Below, piece by piece: positions 54,743-63,879 of a DNA stretch of 64,000 bases; the stretch's first letter is position 1; the number at the start of each line of letters is the position of its first letter. Origin of the DNA: Veillonella seminalis (lineage in GTDB: Bacteria; Bacillota; Negativicutes; Veillonellales; Veillonellaceae); the NCBI RefSeq assembly GCF_003992065.1, contig NZ_RQUZ01000006.1, positions 88,261-152,260 on the forward strand, read 5' to 3'. A model generated the notes under the pieces. The model saw nothing but the letters and a program-made list of their open reading frames with translations, had not been told where the DNA came from and made no database searches. A program made the translations under genes and the position numbers.

Positions 54743-56260
54743 ATGAAGACTTATGATATTATTGTCATCGGTACCGGCGGCGCTACTTTGGTAGCTGATG
54801 CGGCCATTGCTAAAGGTAAGAAAGTCGCTATTATTGAAAAAGGAAAATTCGGCGGTACTTGCTTAACACGCGGTTGCATTCCTACGAAGGTAATGGTTAC
54901 CGTAGCAGATGCGGTTCGTGAAATTGAAGAATTGCCTAAAATCGGTGTTAAAGTGCAACCGGCTACTATTGATTGGGACTTAATGTCTAAACGTGTTTGG
55001 CAAAAAATCGATGAAAGCAAAGGCGTAGAAGCTTACTATGACAGATTTGAAAATGTTGACTTGTATCGTGGTGCGGCCAGCTTTGTACGCGATAAAGTAT
55101 TGACAGTAAAAATGAACAGCGGTGAAGTAACTGAAGAAATTACCGCACCGATTATTGTATTGGGTGTCGGTGGTCATACTAAAGTTAACCCGCTTAAAGG
55201 CTTGGAAGAAGCCGGTTATATGAGCAGTGAAACTTTATTTGGTGATAAATATCCTAAGAAACCGCTTAAATCTTTGGTTGTAATGGGTGGTGGTCCTATC
55301 GGCACCGAATTCGCTCATGTATTTGCGGCAGCAGGTACTAAAGTAACCTTGATCCAGCATAATGTGCGCTTATTGCCTAAAGAAGATGAAGAAATTTCCG
55401 AACAAATTTATAAAGATCTGTCTCGTTTGGGTATTGAGATTATTTTAAATCAGGAGCCGGAAGAAGTTCGCGTAGAAAACGGTGAAAAAGTTGTAGTGAT
55501 TCGCGACCGTAAATCCGGTGAAGTTCGTGAAGTACGCGGCGAAGAAATTCTCATGGCATCCGGCATTCAACCGGCTACGGAAGAGTTGAAATTGGAAAAT
55601 ACCTCCATTAAGACAAAACGTGGCGGTTGGATTGTAACAAATGAATTTTTAGAAACTTCGGTTGATGGCGTGTATGCTATGGGCGATGTGAACGGGGAAG
55701 CGCCATTCCGTCATAAGGCAAATTATGAAGGGGACATCATTGCTCATAACTTATATCATGCAGAATCACCACAGGATTTCCGTTGGGCTCGTTATGATTT
55801 GGTACCGGCTGTTACCTTTACTTATCCACAAGTAGGTCATGTAGGCCTTACCGAAAAAGAAGCCATTGAACAGGGCTATACTGTAAAAACCGGTAAAAAC
55901 TTCTATTCTTCTTCGGCTAAGGGCTTTGCTTTAGGTTTTGATCCGGGTGATGAAAATGACGGTTTTGCAAAAATTGTAGTGGATACCAAGACTAACAACA
56001 TTTTAGGTATTCATATTATCGGCCCACAAGCATCCATCTTGTTCCAGCCATATGTTAACTTATTAAACAGTGGCGATACACCGTTGACACCAATTAATGA
56101 AGAAATCGGCTCTGAGTTGACTAAACAGTTACGTAGTGAAGGTTTGGTTCGCAAAATGGATCCTCATTCCGTAATTACGGTTGGGGAAACTATGACACCA
56201 CATCCCGGACTTTCGGAAGTTGCTATGTGGACTCAGGTTTATTACGAAAAACGTTGGTAA
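54743..56260 (+). CDS. FAD/NAD disulfide oxidoreductase (dihydrolipoamide dehydrogenase-like)
   Basis: 505 residues. FAD Rossmann motif IIVIGTGGATLVADAA, redox pair in GGTCLTRGCIPTK (C40, C45), NAD motif VVMGGGPIGTEFAHVFAAAG, FAD motif GVYAMGDVNG, and the C-terminal HPGLSEV in place of HPT.SE. This is the pyridine-nucleotide disulfide reductase family (Lpd, Gor, MerA). GATLVADAA departs from the usual GPGGYVAAI of Lpd, and there are about 30 extra residues at the C-terminus. No 2-oxoacid dehydrogenase genes adjoin, so the substrate is uncertain. GGAGGTCATAAC fixes the ATG at 54743. Confidence 0.85.
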   Translation: MKTYDIIVIGTGGATLVADAAIAKGKKVAIIEKGKFGGTCLTRGCIPTKVMVTVADAVREIEELPKIGVKVQPATIDWDLMSKRVWQKIDESKGVEAYYDRFENVDLYRGAASFVRDKVLTVKMNSGEVTEEITAPIIVLGVGGHTKVNPLKGLEEAGYMSSETLFGDKYPKKPLKSLVVMGGGPIGTEFAHVFAAAGTKVTLIQHNVRLLPKEDEEISEQIYKDLSRLGIEIILNQEPEEVRVENGEKVVVIRDRKSGEVREVRGEEILMASGIQPATEELKLENTSIKTKRGGWIVTNEFLETSVDGVYAMGDVNGEAPFRHKANYEGDIIAHNLYHAESPQDFRWARYDLVPAVTFTYPQVGHVGLTEKEAIEQGYTVKTGKNFYSSSAKGFALGFDPGDENDGFAKIVVDTKTNNILGIHIIGPQASILFQPYVNLLNSGDTPLTPINEEIGSELTKQLRSEGLVRKMDPHSVITVGETMTPHPGLSEVAMWTQVYYEKRW

Positions 56261-56369
56261 GCTGAAAAATTACTGAATTAAAAGCTGTTAGATTTATTGT
56301 TTATAAATTTTAAAATTTACTGGGCACAAATCTAAAATTTCACTGTTATAAACATATAATATAATTTGA

Positions 56370-56453
56370 AACCCTCCTTGATGAGGCGTATTATATAGTA
56401 GAGATCTTAGTTTACAAGTTCTTTATGATACGTTTCTTGAGGAGGGTATTTTT
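56370..56453 (+). terminator. Terminator-like long hairpin
   Basis: ACCCTCCTTGATGAGGCGTA (from 56371) pairs imperfectly with TACGTTTCTTGAGGAGGGT (ending 56447), followed by a T-run. The adjacent 56261-56369 is AT-rich with no ORF. Confidence 0.65.
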
Positions 56454-56467
56454 TACAAAAATATGTA

Positions 56468-56496
56468 TTGATAATCGATGAGAAACAGTGTATACT
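56468..56496 (+). promoter_or_regulatory. Promoter of the CDF exporter gene
   Basis: TTGATA (56468-56473), 17-bp spacer, TATACT (56491-56496), about 134 bases upstream of the start codon. Confidence 0.75.
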
Positions 56497-56507
56497 ATTT
56501 TAAGTAA

Positions 56508-56523
56508 ATAATGATTATTCATT
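56508..56523. promoter_or_regulatory. Fur-family-like box
   Basis: AATAAT-G-ATTATT (6-1-6 dyad, 56508-56520) followed by CATT resembles the GATAATNATTATC core of Fur-type sites. It lies 11 bases after the -10 box of the metal exporter promoter, a repressor position. Confidence 0.45.
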
Positions 56524-56629
56524 GAGAGATGAATAAGAATCTTAAATGGGCCTCTTCATAAGCCTGTTTAGAAATATATATGCGTATGTGTTTGAGTTTT
56601 AAAAGTTTTAAAATTTGGTGGGGACAATA

Positions 56630-57814
56630 ATGCAAGAACAAATAATACGATGGTTTATAAAAGATTATGACTGTGTGAAAGCACCGGCCGTACGAACAAA
56701 ATATGGAAATTTAACCAGCATTGTAGGGATTATTACGAATTTAACTATCTGTATCGGTGAAATTATTGTCGGTTTATTGGTAGGATCCATTGCTATGATT
56801 AGTGACGGTATTCACAACGTAGCCGATGCGGGCGGTTCTGCCATATCCTTATTGAGTTTTCGGTTTTCCGCCAAAAGGGCCGACCAAGAGCATCCATATG
56901 GACATGGACGTATTGAATATCTGTTGTCCATAGGATTTTCTGTTTTATTATTTGTGTTAGCCACACAGTTATTTTTGGAAGCCATTGATCGTATCATGAA
57001 TCCGCAGATGGTAGAATTCTCTTTATGGGCATTCATTGTTATGTTGTGTGCAATGGGTCTCAAAATATGGCTTTATACATTTTTTAAGAACATCGGTATT
57101 CGTATTAATTCACCGATTTTACAGGCAAATGGTTTGGAATGCTTGTCTGATGTATGGGCTACTTTAGGTATTACCGTAGGTTTGGTAGTAGGCGGTTTGC
57201 TTGATTTCCCGATTGACGGTTACTTAGGGGCTATTGTTTCGCTCATGATCGGTCGTGCCGGCTATCATGTATTGTCCGATGCCATCAATCGCTTGTTGGG
57301 GAATGAACCGAATCCTGAAATGGTTAATGATATTGCCAATTTTGTTAAATCCTATCCGGGTGTGCTCGGCATTCATGATTTAATGATTCACGATTACGGT
57401 CCCGGCCATGTATTTGCCAGCATTCACGTGGAAGTAGATGCGAAAGAAGACGTGATTAAGAGTCACAATCTGATTGATCGTATTGAACGGGATGCGCAAA
57501 AGCAATTATATATACAGCTTACTATTCACATGGATCCGTTATTGATTACCAAAGAATCGATGGAACTTTATGATAAAATTCATGCCGTTGTTAAAGCTTA
57601 TGATAATCGACTGAGTCTTCATGATTTACGGGCCGTTCAAAATGATGATAAAACGCATATCATCTTTGATTTGGTGGTACCGAATGATGATTGCAAACGA
57701 ATGGATGAGATTGCCAAGGCCATTACCAATATTTTGCAGGCTATGGATTCTTCTTATGTAGTGACGATTACACCGGAACACAGCTATACGGGTACTGAAA
57801 ATATTCACGACTAA
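56630..57814 (+). CDS. Cation diffusion facilitator (CDF) family metal exporter
   Basis: 394 residues. N-terminal 40 residues cytosolic, then about six membrane helices. Metal-site motifs ISDGIHNVADAGGSAISLLSF (D, H and D in helix 2, quoted in part) and ECLSDVWATLGITVG in helix 5, EHPYGHGRIEYLLSIG in the loop, and an extended cytosolic C-terminal domain of about 190 residues with GVLGIHDLMIHDYGPGHVFASIHVEVD (part). Expected to export Zn, Fe, Mn or similar. The ATG at 56630 follows GGTGGGGAC. A Fur-like box lies in the leader. Confidence 0.9.
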   Translation: MQEQIIRWFIKDYDCVKAPAVRTKYGNLTSIVGIITNLTICIGEIIVGLLVGSIAMISDGIHNVADAGGSAISLLSFRFSAKRADQEHPYGHGRIEYLLSIGFSVLLFVLATQLFLEAIDRIMNPQMVEFSLWAFIVMLCAMGLKIWLYTFFKNIGIRINSPILQANGLECLSDVWATLGITVGLVVGGLLDFPIDGYLGAIVSLMIGRAGYHVLSDAINRLLGNEPNPEMVNDIANFVKSYPGVLGIHDLMIHDYGPGHVFASIHVEVDAKEDVIKSHNLIDRIERDAQKQLYIQLTIHMDPLLITKESMELYDKIHAVVKAYDNRLSLHDLRAVQNDDKTHIIFDLVVPNDDCKRMDEIAKAITNILQAMDSSYVVTITPEHSYTGTENIHD

Positions 57815-57858
57815 TAAAATGAGTCGGTAATAATTAAAAAATATGAAATTGTAAAATA

Positions 57859-57906
57859 AAAGGATGGCCGTTCCTCACCGGGGTGAGTGAACGGCCATCC
57901 TTTTTT
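57859..57906. terminator. Terminator after the CDF gene
   Basis: 15-bp perfect stem (57859-57873 with 57889-57903) with an inner CTCAC/GTGAG pair and T-run; the A-rich left flank lets it also act for the converging sstT gene. Confidence 0.9.
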
Positions 57907-57986
57907 GTGTAGGTGTTTTTATAAATGAGCATTCAGCTGTTTGGCTTCATACTTTTTAGTTAAAAACGGATACATTGTTTTTGTGC

Positions 57987-59249
57987 TTACGCTTCAATTG
58001 TTTTATTTAAAACAACTTTGGACTGATCTTCGTTGAGGTTTTCAGGATAACCATGTTCAGCGAAGTCGGCAGCAGCTACAAAGAGAATATCGGTGGAGGA
58101 GTTAAGAGCAGTTTCCGTGGAGTCTTGAAGAACGCCGATGATGAAACCAACACCAACAACCTGCATGGCGATATCGTTGGAAATACCAAATAAGCTACAA
58201 GCAAGCGGAATCAATAAGAGGGAACCGCCGGCTACACCGGAAGCACCGCAGGAACCGATTGTTGCGATAATACTTAATAAGATAGCAGTACCGAAATCCA
58301 CCGGAATATGAAGAGTATTAACGGCTGCTAAGGTCATAATAGTAATAGTAATAGCGGCACCGGCCATATTGATTGTAGCTCCCAAAGGAATAGCGATGGA
58401 GTAAGTATCAGGGGATAAGCCGAGGCGTTTGGCCATATTCATATTAACCGGAATATTGGCAGCGGAACTGCGCGTAAAGAATGCGGTAATACCGGATTCA
58501 CGTAAACATTTAAAGGTAAGTGGGAATGGATTACGGCGCATAACCAAGTAAACAATAATAGGATTTACAACAAGGGCTACGAAGAACATGCTGCCTAATA
58601 ATGTCCCTAATAATACAGCATATTCAACTAACGCTTCAATACCGCTGGTGGAAATGGATTCGGCAACGAGGCCCATAATACCGAACGGAGCCAAGCGAAT
58701 AACCCATTGTACAACCATGGTAATCGCATCGGAAATACCTACAAACAGATTTTTTACTTCTTCGGTTGCATGACGAAGGGCAAAGCCGATAACAACGGCC
58801 CAACCTAAAATACCGATGTAGTTACCGGTCATGATGGCATGAAGCGGATTATCTACGATATTACGTAATAAGGTAATCAATACTTCCGCGATGCCTTGCG
58901 GAGCTTTGGCATCTTCAGCTGCAGTCACTAAATGAAGAGTGGCCGGGAAGAGGTAGCTGGCAAAAACGGCGATTAAGGCCGATAGGAACATACCAATCAT
59001 ATACATAAGGATGATTTTTTTCATGCCTGTTTTTTGATTGGCCCGATGACGGCAAACGGCAGCGATAACAAGGAAGAATACCAATAAAGGTGCAATCCCT
59101 TTTAAGGCGCCTACAAAGATGATCCCCAGCAGTGACAAGTCTTTACCAACTGACGGATTAATCAGGGCCACAGAAATACCGATGGCCAGCCCTATCATGA
59201 TTTGATAAATCAGTTTGACTCGGTTAAACACTTGTAAAATTGCTTTCAT
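57987..59249 (-). CDS. sstT: Serine/threonine:Na+ symporter SstT
   Basis: 420 residues, DAACS family. About eight membrane helices plus two re-entrant loops. [47 protein letters not shown] and [23 protein letters not shown] (quoted in parts) are the substrate/Na+ sites of SstT. The start at 59249 is chosen for GAAGGAGAG just upstream; the frame extends to 59339 without support. Its promoter is visible on the minus strand. Together with the ThrE-type exporter it suggests active Ser/Thr flux. Confidence 0.93.
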   Translation of the reverse strand: MKAILQVFNRVKLIYQIMIGLAIGISVALINPSVGKDLSLLGIIFVGALKGIAPLLVFFLVIAAVCRHRANQKTGMKKIILMYMIGMFLSALIAVFASYLFPATLHLVTAAEDAKAPQGIAEVLITLLRNIVDNPLHAIMTGNYIGILGWAVVIGFALRHATEEVKNLFVGISDAITMVVQWVIRLAPFGIMGLVAESISTSGIEALVEYAVLLGTLLGSMFFVALVVNPIIVYLVMRRNPFPLTFKCLRESGITAFFTRSSAANIPVNMNMAKRLGLSPDTYSIAIPLGATINMAGAAITITIMTLAAVNTLHIPVDFGTAILLSIIATIGSCGASGVAGGSLLLIPLACSLFGISNDIAMQVVGVGFIIGVLQDSTETALNSSTDILFVAAADFAEHGYPENLNEDQSKVVLNKTIEA

Positions 59250-59303
59250 AATAATCTCTCCTTCGACACTCAAAAAATAATGCGTTTGTAATGGACATAT
59301 GTC

Positions 59304-59332
59304 GTTATAATACGGACAACAAATGTTATCAA
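59304..59332 (-). promoter_or_regulatory. sstT promoter
   Basis: On the minus strand TTGATA (59332-59327), 17-bp spacer, TATAAC (59309-59304), 55 bases before the sstT start. Confidence 0.65.
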
Positions 59333-59621
59333 GAGGCAATTTGATTAAAGTAAAAATATTTTGAAGATAAATTTTAGTACAGGCTATTTCAGCTGATTAT
59401 TAATTTTTTGAGAGACCATTTACTTTACAAATTATAGAACTATTGGTTATACTATAGAAACGCAATAATGAAAAGAATCATCAAAATATAAATGAGATAT
59501 GGTACAATAAGATGTACGGAGATTAATCAGATGATTAATTATGGTTTGGAATGGCAGTTCCTTATGATTAGTAAGATGATTGATATAGTATTATGGTAGG
59601 TATGTAGGTTTTAAAAAGATT
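59333..59621. other. Intergenic region between sstT and menG
   Basis: AT-rich, no ORF. It contains TACAAT at 59502-59507 and a GATTAAT/ATTAATT-type inverted repeat near 59522-59540. No confident promoter. Confidence 0.4.
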
Positions 59622-60383
59622 GTGAGTGAAGAATATATGCAAGGGAATACAAAAGAGCAGTCACTGACCTTTTCCAACCATGCGGAAAAGGAAGTTTTTG
59701 TACAAGGCGTTTTTTCACATATAGCTAAACATTATGACCTGATGAATTCTTTGTTGAGTTTTCACCAAGATTCTTATTGGCGTCGTTTTGCCGTAGAAAA
59801 AATGGCTTTAAATGAAAATATGAATATTTTGGACGTTGCTTGCGGTACCGGTATGTTAACTAAGGAAGCACTGCGTCAAATGCCAAGCCTTCATATTGAG
59901 GCCTTGGATTTCAGTCCGGAAATGCTCGCCCAAGGAGAGGTGCGTTTGGCTGAAGCCGGTTTGCTTGATAAGGTTAATTTAGTGGAAGGGGATGCCATGA
60001 ATTTACCGTATGAAGCGAATACCTTCGATTGTGCCATGAGTGCGTTTGCTTTGCGTAATGTGCCGGATATTATTAAAACACTCAGCGAAATGAAACGTGT
60101 GGTCAAACCGGGTGGTCGCGTTGTTACGTTAGAATTGGCAAAACCGACAGTTATCGGTTTTAAGCAGTTGTATTACTTATATTTTGAAAAGATTTTGCCG
60201 GTATTGGGCAAGCTCAGTAAGGATCAGTCGTCCTATGCATGGCTCCCCGAATCCTTGCGTCGTTATCCACATCAATCTAAGGTGCTTGAATACTTTAAGC
60301 AAGTGGGGTATAAAGACGCTGCCTATTATGAATTAACCGGTGGTATCGTAGCGGTTCATGTGGGCATTGTACCGGAAGAATAA
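59622..60383 (+). CDS. menG: Demethylmenaquinone methyltransferase
   Basis: 253 residues. SAM-dependent C-methylation in menaquinone synthesis. Motifs VFSHIAKHYDLMNSLLSFHQDSYWRR (part), SAM loop LDVACGTGMLTKEAL, GDAMNLPYEANTFDCAMSAFALRNVPD (part), MKRVVKPGGRVVTLEL, and the C-terminal YYELTGGIVAVHVG. GTG at 59622 or ATG at 59637 could start it; neither has a strong ribosome site. No other men genes are nearby. Confidence 0.93.
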   Translation: MSEEYMQGNTKEQSLTFSNHAEKEVFVQGVFSHIAKHYDLMNSLLSFHQDSYWRRFAVEKMALNENMNILDVACGTGMLTKEALRQMPSLHIEALDFSPEMLAQGEVRLAEAGLLDKVNLVEGDAMNLPYEANTFDCAMSAFALRNVPDIIKTLSEMKRVVKPGGRVVTLELAKPTVIGFKQLYYLYFEKILPVLGKLSKDQSSYAWLPESLRRYPHQSKVLEYFKQVGYKDAAYYELTGGIVAVHVGIVPEE

Positions 60384-60465
60384 TTTAGATTATTTAGCTT
60401 GTACGTTCTACCCTTATAATAAAGCAAATATAAGCGTAAGCCATAAAATCTATGCGGATATGAAA

Positions 60466-60493
60466 AAAGCCGAGTTCATTTGAACTCGGCTTT
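60466..60493. terminator. Bidirectional terminator between menG and the SIMPL gene
   Basis: 13-bp perfect stem (60466-60478 with 60481-60493) with only TT between arms, A-run before, T-run after. Serves both convergent genes. Confidence 0.9.
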
Positions 60494-60537
60494 AGTATTT
60501 ATGTGATTAATTAAACGAATCTGTTGTGAATAGCAAA

Positions 60538-61275
60538 TTAACGAACATAGAATGTTAAATCTACATTCTTGCTTACGGTGATTTCACCTTGTTCTACCGG
60601 GGTGGAAGAACCAAGCATGTCTGATGCTTTATAAAGACGCATGGAGTTTTCCATAGTGTAAGTGTTAGTGCCACCTACGGAAGCATCTTTAATACCGGCC
60701 AATTGTTGACCCAAAGCACCGGCAATGACTTCAGCTTGATGACGACCGTTTTTAACAGCTTCAGCAGTCAATTGGTCATTTAAAGCTTGATCTACATCGG
60801 CTTCGAAGCTGAGGGATTGAATGTTATTGGCACCGGCAGCTACGGCATTATCGATAACTTGGCTGATTTTGTTCAAGTCGTTGATGCGAACGGCTACGGA
60901 ATTGGAAACGGTATAACCTACAACAGAGTCTCCGGAACGATCACAAGTAGTGCTGTAATCGTTTTTAGGGGAAACGGAGAAGTAGGATGTTTGAATGTTG
61001 TTTTTAGTAATGTCTACATTAGCAAGGCGAGCAATCAAATCACTCATAACACGATCGTTAGTTGTTTTAGCAGCACCTACCGTAGAAGCTTCGCTGGTAA
61101 TGCCTAAACGAAGGATAGCATAGTTTGGTGCTACGGAACGGGTTGCCGTACCGCTTACATGGATTTGGGCATCTGTATCAGTTGGTGCAGCTGCTAATGC
61201 AGAACCGGTGAAGCCTACTGCTAAGGCTGCAATTAAAAGACCGCGAGTTAAATGTTTAGTTAATTGAAGTTTCAT
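60538..61275 (-). CDS. Exported SIMPL-domain (DUF541) protein
   Basis: 245 residues. Signal peptide (1-29, LLIAALAVGFTGSALA). The mature part follows the DUF541/SIMPL pattern: IHVSGTATRSVAPNYAILRLGITSEASTVGAAKTTND (part), ISQVIDNAVAAGANNIQSLSFEADV, and the ending EQGEITVSKNVDLTFYV. Family members are periplasmic or surface proteins of poorly known role, one linked to oxidative stress. Strong minus-strand promoter; AAAGGAG before the start. Confidence 0.88.
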   Translation of the reverse strand: MKLQLTKHLTRGLLIAALAVGFTGSALAAAPTDTDAQIHVSGTATRSVAPNYAILRLGITSEASTVGAAKTTNDRVMSDLIARLANVDITKNNIQTSYFSVSPKNDYSTTCDRSGDSVVGYTVSNSVAVRINDLNKISQVIDNAVAAGANNIQSLSFEADVDQALNDQLTAEAVKNGRHQAEVIAGALGQQLAGIKDASVGGTNTYTMENSMRLYKASDMLGSSTPVEQGEITVSKNVDLTFYVR

Positions 61276-61348
61276 GTGAATGGACTCCTTTTTATTTTTA
61301 AAAAATGGAAATTGAAAACTGAAATATAAATTTCGTTACCATATAAGT

Positions 61349-61377
61349 AGTATAACAAATTATAAACATTTAGGCAA
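61349..61377 (-). promoter_or_regulatory. Promoter of the SIMPL gene
   Basis: Minus strand TTGCCT (61377-61372), 17-bp spacer, TATACT (61354-61349). Confidence 0.65.
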
Positions 61378-61494
61378 TTTTTGTTTTAGATTGGTCATTT
61401 ATTGAATAAAAAATTAAAGAAAATCGATGATTTAGCGTATAAGAGTAAATAAGTATAAGTATTTGGTGATGATTTATGCATGACTATATATTGC

Positions 61495-61523
61495 TTGACA
61501 TATAAAGATGCATTAGTTATATT
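61495..61523 (+). promoter_or_regulatory. Strong promoter 340 bp before the nitroreductase gene
   Basis: TTGACA (61495-61500), 17-bp spacer, TATATT (61518-61523). It would yield a leader of more than 330 bases or a separate small RNA. Confidence 0.7.
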
Positions 61524-61571
61524 TTAAGTATAGTATTCATGATCGTGAAAGTTAATATCTGTTTTAAGAAT

Positions 61572-61652
61572 AATGGCAGGCGGCTTTTGGCGCGGAAGCG
61601 GGGAATTGTCTAAATAATTGATTGTTTTATCAATTATTTGAGGACTAGACAA
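61572..61652 (+). other. GC-rich patch and hairpin, candidate ncRNA or structured leader
   Basis: Downstream of the strong promoter, a GC-rich patch (61576-61604, GGCAGGCGGCTTTTGGCGCG...) stands out in AT-rich DNA. It is followed by a hairpin TTGTCTA-AATAATTGAT / ATCAATTATT-TGAGGAC-TAGACAA (61606-61622 with 61629-61652). No ORF. No T-run directly follows. The rest to 61861 has a CCGAC-TTT-GTCGG mini-hairpin at 61819-61831. Confidence 0.4.
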
Positions 61653-61861
61653 GCCTACTAAATAGTGTTACTGTAAAAAGAGAAAATTCGATATTAAATA
61701 CTAGGGTGTTTTATAGTATTAATTAGAATGACATTTACAGTATAATTATGATTTTTGTCATACTGTGTAATAATTTTGATATGCAATATGACGGAAATCT
61801 GTGGTAAAATACAGTTCTCCGACTTTGTCGGGCGATGTATTTTAGTAAAGGAGACGATCCT

Positions 61862-62602
61862 ATGAATCCTATTGACGTTTTATTAAATCATCGTACTATT
61901 CGTGAGTTTAAATCCAGTCCTATGCCGCCGCAACAACTGAGTATATTACTGGATATTGCAAAACGGACGGCTACGAGCATGGGGATGCAAAGTTTCAGTA
62001 TTATCCGCATCGTAAATCCGGAATTGAAAGCGGCTATTGCGGAAGTTTGCAACCAGGAGTATGTAGCACGGGTACCGGAACTATTTATCTTTATAGTCGA
62101 TGCGTACCGTAACTCACGCATAGCTCGTGAACAAGGTGTAACGAGCGACAGTGAACGTGATAGTGATCGTTTCTTCCAAGGCTGGATGGATGCAGCTATT
62201 GCAGCGCAGAATATGGTAGCGGCTGCAGAGCTTGGCGGCTTCGGTACTGTTTATTTCGGCAGTATCCTAAATAATGTACCTAAGATGATCGAGCTTTTAA
62301 AATTGCCGGAATTAACATTCCCGGTAGTAGGACTCGGTATTGGCGTACCAAACCAGAAGCCGCAATTAAAACCGCGGATGCCTCGTGAAGCTAATGTATT
62401 TGATGATTCATATACTGTATTTGACTCGTATCTGGAATTGTTGGAAGATTACGATGAAGAAATGGAACAGTATTATGACATGCGCGATATGAATCGCCGT
62501 GTAGATTCGTTTACTAAACAGATTGCCGGTAAAAAGGCAGTTCCGTTAAGACAAAAATTAATACAACAAGCAGAAGCACAAGGCTTTAAATTTACGATAT
62601 AA
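61862..62602 (+). CDS. NfsA/FRP-type FMN nitroreductase
   Basis: 246 residues. NADPH-dependent flavin reductase or nitroreductase. HRTIREFKSSPMPPQQLSILLDIAKRTATSMGMQSFSIIRI (part) is the N-terminal FMN site, with WMDAAIAAQNMVAAAELGGFGTVYFGSI, GLGIGVPNQKPQLKPRMPREANVFDDSY (part) and the long C-terminal excursion as in NfsA. AAAGGAGACGATCCT before the ATG at 61862. Physiological acceptor unknown. Confidence 0.88.
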   Translation: MNPIDVLLNHRTIREFKSSPMPPQQLSILLDIAKRTATSMGMQSFSIIRIVNPELKAAIAEVCNQEYVARVPELFIFIVDAYRNSRIAREQGVTSDSERDSDRFFQGWMDAAIAAQNMVAAAELGGFGTVYFGSILNNVPKMIELLKLPELTFPVVGLGIGVPNQKPQLKPRMPREANVFDDSYTVFDSYLELLEDYDEEMEQYYDMRDMNRRVDSFTKQIAGKKAVPLRQKLIQQAEAQGFKFTI

Positions 62603-62654
62603 AGGACTAAATACTTTTACGCCCCGAGCGGTCACCGTCAAGGTATTTTTTATG

Positions 62655-62693
62655 GGCTGACTACTTGTTACAGCAAGTGGTCAGCCATTTTTT
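62655..62693 (+). terminator. Intrinsic terminator after the nitroreductase gene
   Basis: 13-bp stem with one G-T pair (62655-62667 with 62674-62686), loop TTACAG, then A and six Ts. It lies only 27 bases before the next start. Confidence 0.85.
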
Positions 62694-62719
62694 ACTAATT
62701 CTAATGCAAGGGGACAGAT

Positions 62720-63592
62720 ATGGCAGTTTTTGATGTGGCTATTGTAGGCGGCGGTCCCGCCGGTTTATCAGCCGCTTTAACCGCACGTGTTCACAATAAA
62801 TCGGTGGTATTATTTGAAGCTGCCGGCTTTGGTGATAAATTACGACGTGCCTCTAAAATTAATAATATTCCTGGGATTATGACCATTAGTGGTATAGATT
62901 TTATGGAAAATTTATTGGAACAGACATTGTCTTATGAGCCTGTTATTGTAAAAGAAAGGGTTCAGTCCGTTTTTATCGGCGAACCGTTTACATTGATGAC
63001 AGCCGATAATGTGTTTCAAGCAAAAAGTGTAATTTTGGCTACCGGTGTAGCCATGAGTAAAACCGTTCCCGGTGAACGTGCTTTGCTCGGGCGTGGTGTA
63101 AGTTACTGCGCCAGCTGTGACGGTCACTTTTTTGAAGACAAGGATATAGCCGTATATATTAATACATTGGCTTATCAGCAGGATGTGGAATTGTTAGCGT
63201 CTTTAGCTAAAAATATGAATCTTTATATCGGTGGTGCATTACAACTGCCGAGAGAATGGCTCGATACATTACCTGCTTCCGTAGTAGTACATAAAAAAGC
63301 GATTGTACAAAGTGTAGAAGGTGAAAAGGCCGTTACGGCGATTCATACTAATGAAGGTATGAAGACAGTAGATGGTGTATTCTTCTTGCGCGATACGTAT
63401 CCGCCTGAAAACTTGGTGGAAGGCGTGATTCTTGACGGTAATTCGGTTGCCGTTAATCGTCATATGGAAACTAATTTTAAAGGTTTATTTGCTGCCGGTG
63501 ATGTAGTGGGTACACCGTTACAGGTAGCTAAGGCAGTCGGCGAAGGTCAAATGGCCGCGTTTAGTGCAGTAGCGTATGCTGCCGGTTATTAA
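62720..63592 (+). CDS. Thioredoxin-reductase-like flavoprotein lacking an evident NADPH motif
   Basis: 290 residues (typical TrxR about 310-320). FAD motif VAIVGGGPAGLSAALTA, redox pair CASCDG (C130, C133), and C-terminal FAD motif GLFAAGDVVG with AVGEGQMAAFSAVAYA. The nucleotide-domain segment after CASCDG reads IAVYINTLAYQQDVELLASL where NADPH enzymes have GGGxxAxEE, and no HRRxxxR motif follows. Known flavin thioredoxin reductases of this kind use ferredoxin or other donors. AAGGGGACAG before the ATG. Partner thioredoxin unknown; one lies at 6771. Confidence 0.82.
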   Translation: MAVFDVAIVGGGPAGLSAALTARVHNKSVVLFEAAGFGDKLRRASKINNIPGIMTISGIDFMENLLEQTLSYEPVIVKERVQSVFIGEPFTLMTADNVFQAKSVILATGVAMSKTVPGERALLGRGVSYCASCDGHFFEDKDIAVYINTLAYQQDVELLASLAKNMNLYIGGALQLPREWLDTLPASVVVHKKAIVQSVEGEKAVTAIHTNEGMKTVDGVFFLRDTYPPENLVEGVILDGNSVAVNRHMETNFKGLFAAGDVVGTPLQVAKAVGEGQMAAFSAVAYAAGY

Positions 63593-63651
63593 TTCCGGGG
63601 CAGGTAAGACTTTAATTTAAAAGAATACATTATTGATTAACGTGTAGCGAC

Positions 63652-63690
63652 ACCCATGCCGTTGAAAACAGGTTCTGCGGCATGGGTTTA
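63652..63690 (+). terminator. Terminator after the reductase gene
   Basis: 10-bp perfect stem ACCCATGCCG (63652-63661) / CGGCATGGGT (63678-63687), 16-nt loop, TTAAATTTTC tail. Confidence 0.78.
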
Positions 63691-63719
63691 AATTTTCTGA
63701 AAAAAATTAAAATTAGGGG

Positions 63720-63748
63720 TTGACGAACCGTTCGGAAATCGGTATACT
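63720..63748 (+). promoter_or_regulatory. rRNA operon promoter P1
   Basis: TTGACG (63720-63725), 17-bp spacer, TATACT (63743-63748). Confidence 0.82.
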
Positions 63749-63843
63749 AATCAAGTCGCTAAAACAGGGCATGACAATTACAAGCGAGTTTAATTTGAAA
63801 AGTTATTAACATAACAAATTTCAAAAAACTTCTAAAAAAGTAG

Positions 63844-63872
63844 TTGACATGAACTTTATGACGTGGTAATCT
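63844..63872 (+). promoter_or_regulatory. rRNA operon promoter P2
   Basis: TTGACA (63844-63849), 17-bp spacer, TAATCT (63867-63872), 124 bases after P1. Confidence 0.8.
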
Positions 63873-63879
63873 ATATAAG

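Noticed and set aside
61606..61652. 6S or SRP RNA at 61.6 kb
   Set aside because: The SRP apical motif is not present and the fold lacks the long central-bubble hairpin of 6S RNA; left as an unassigned candidate.
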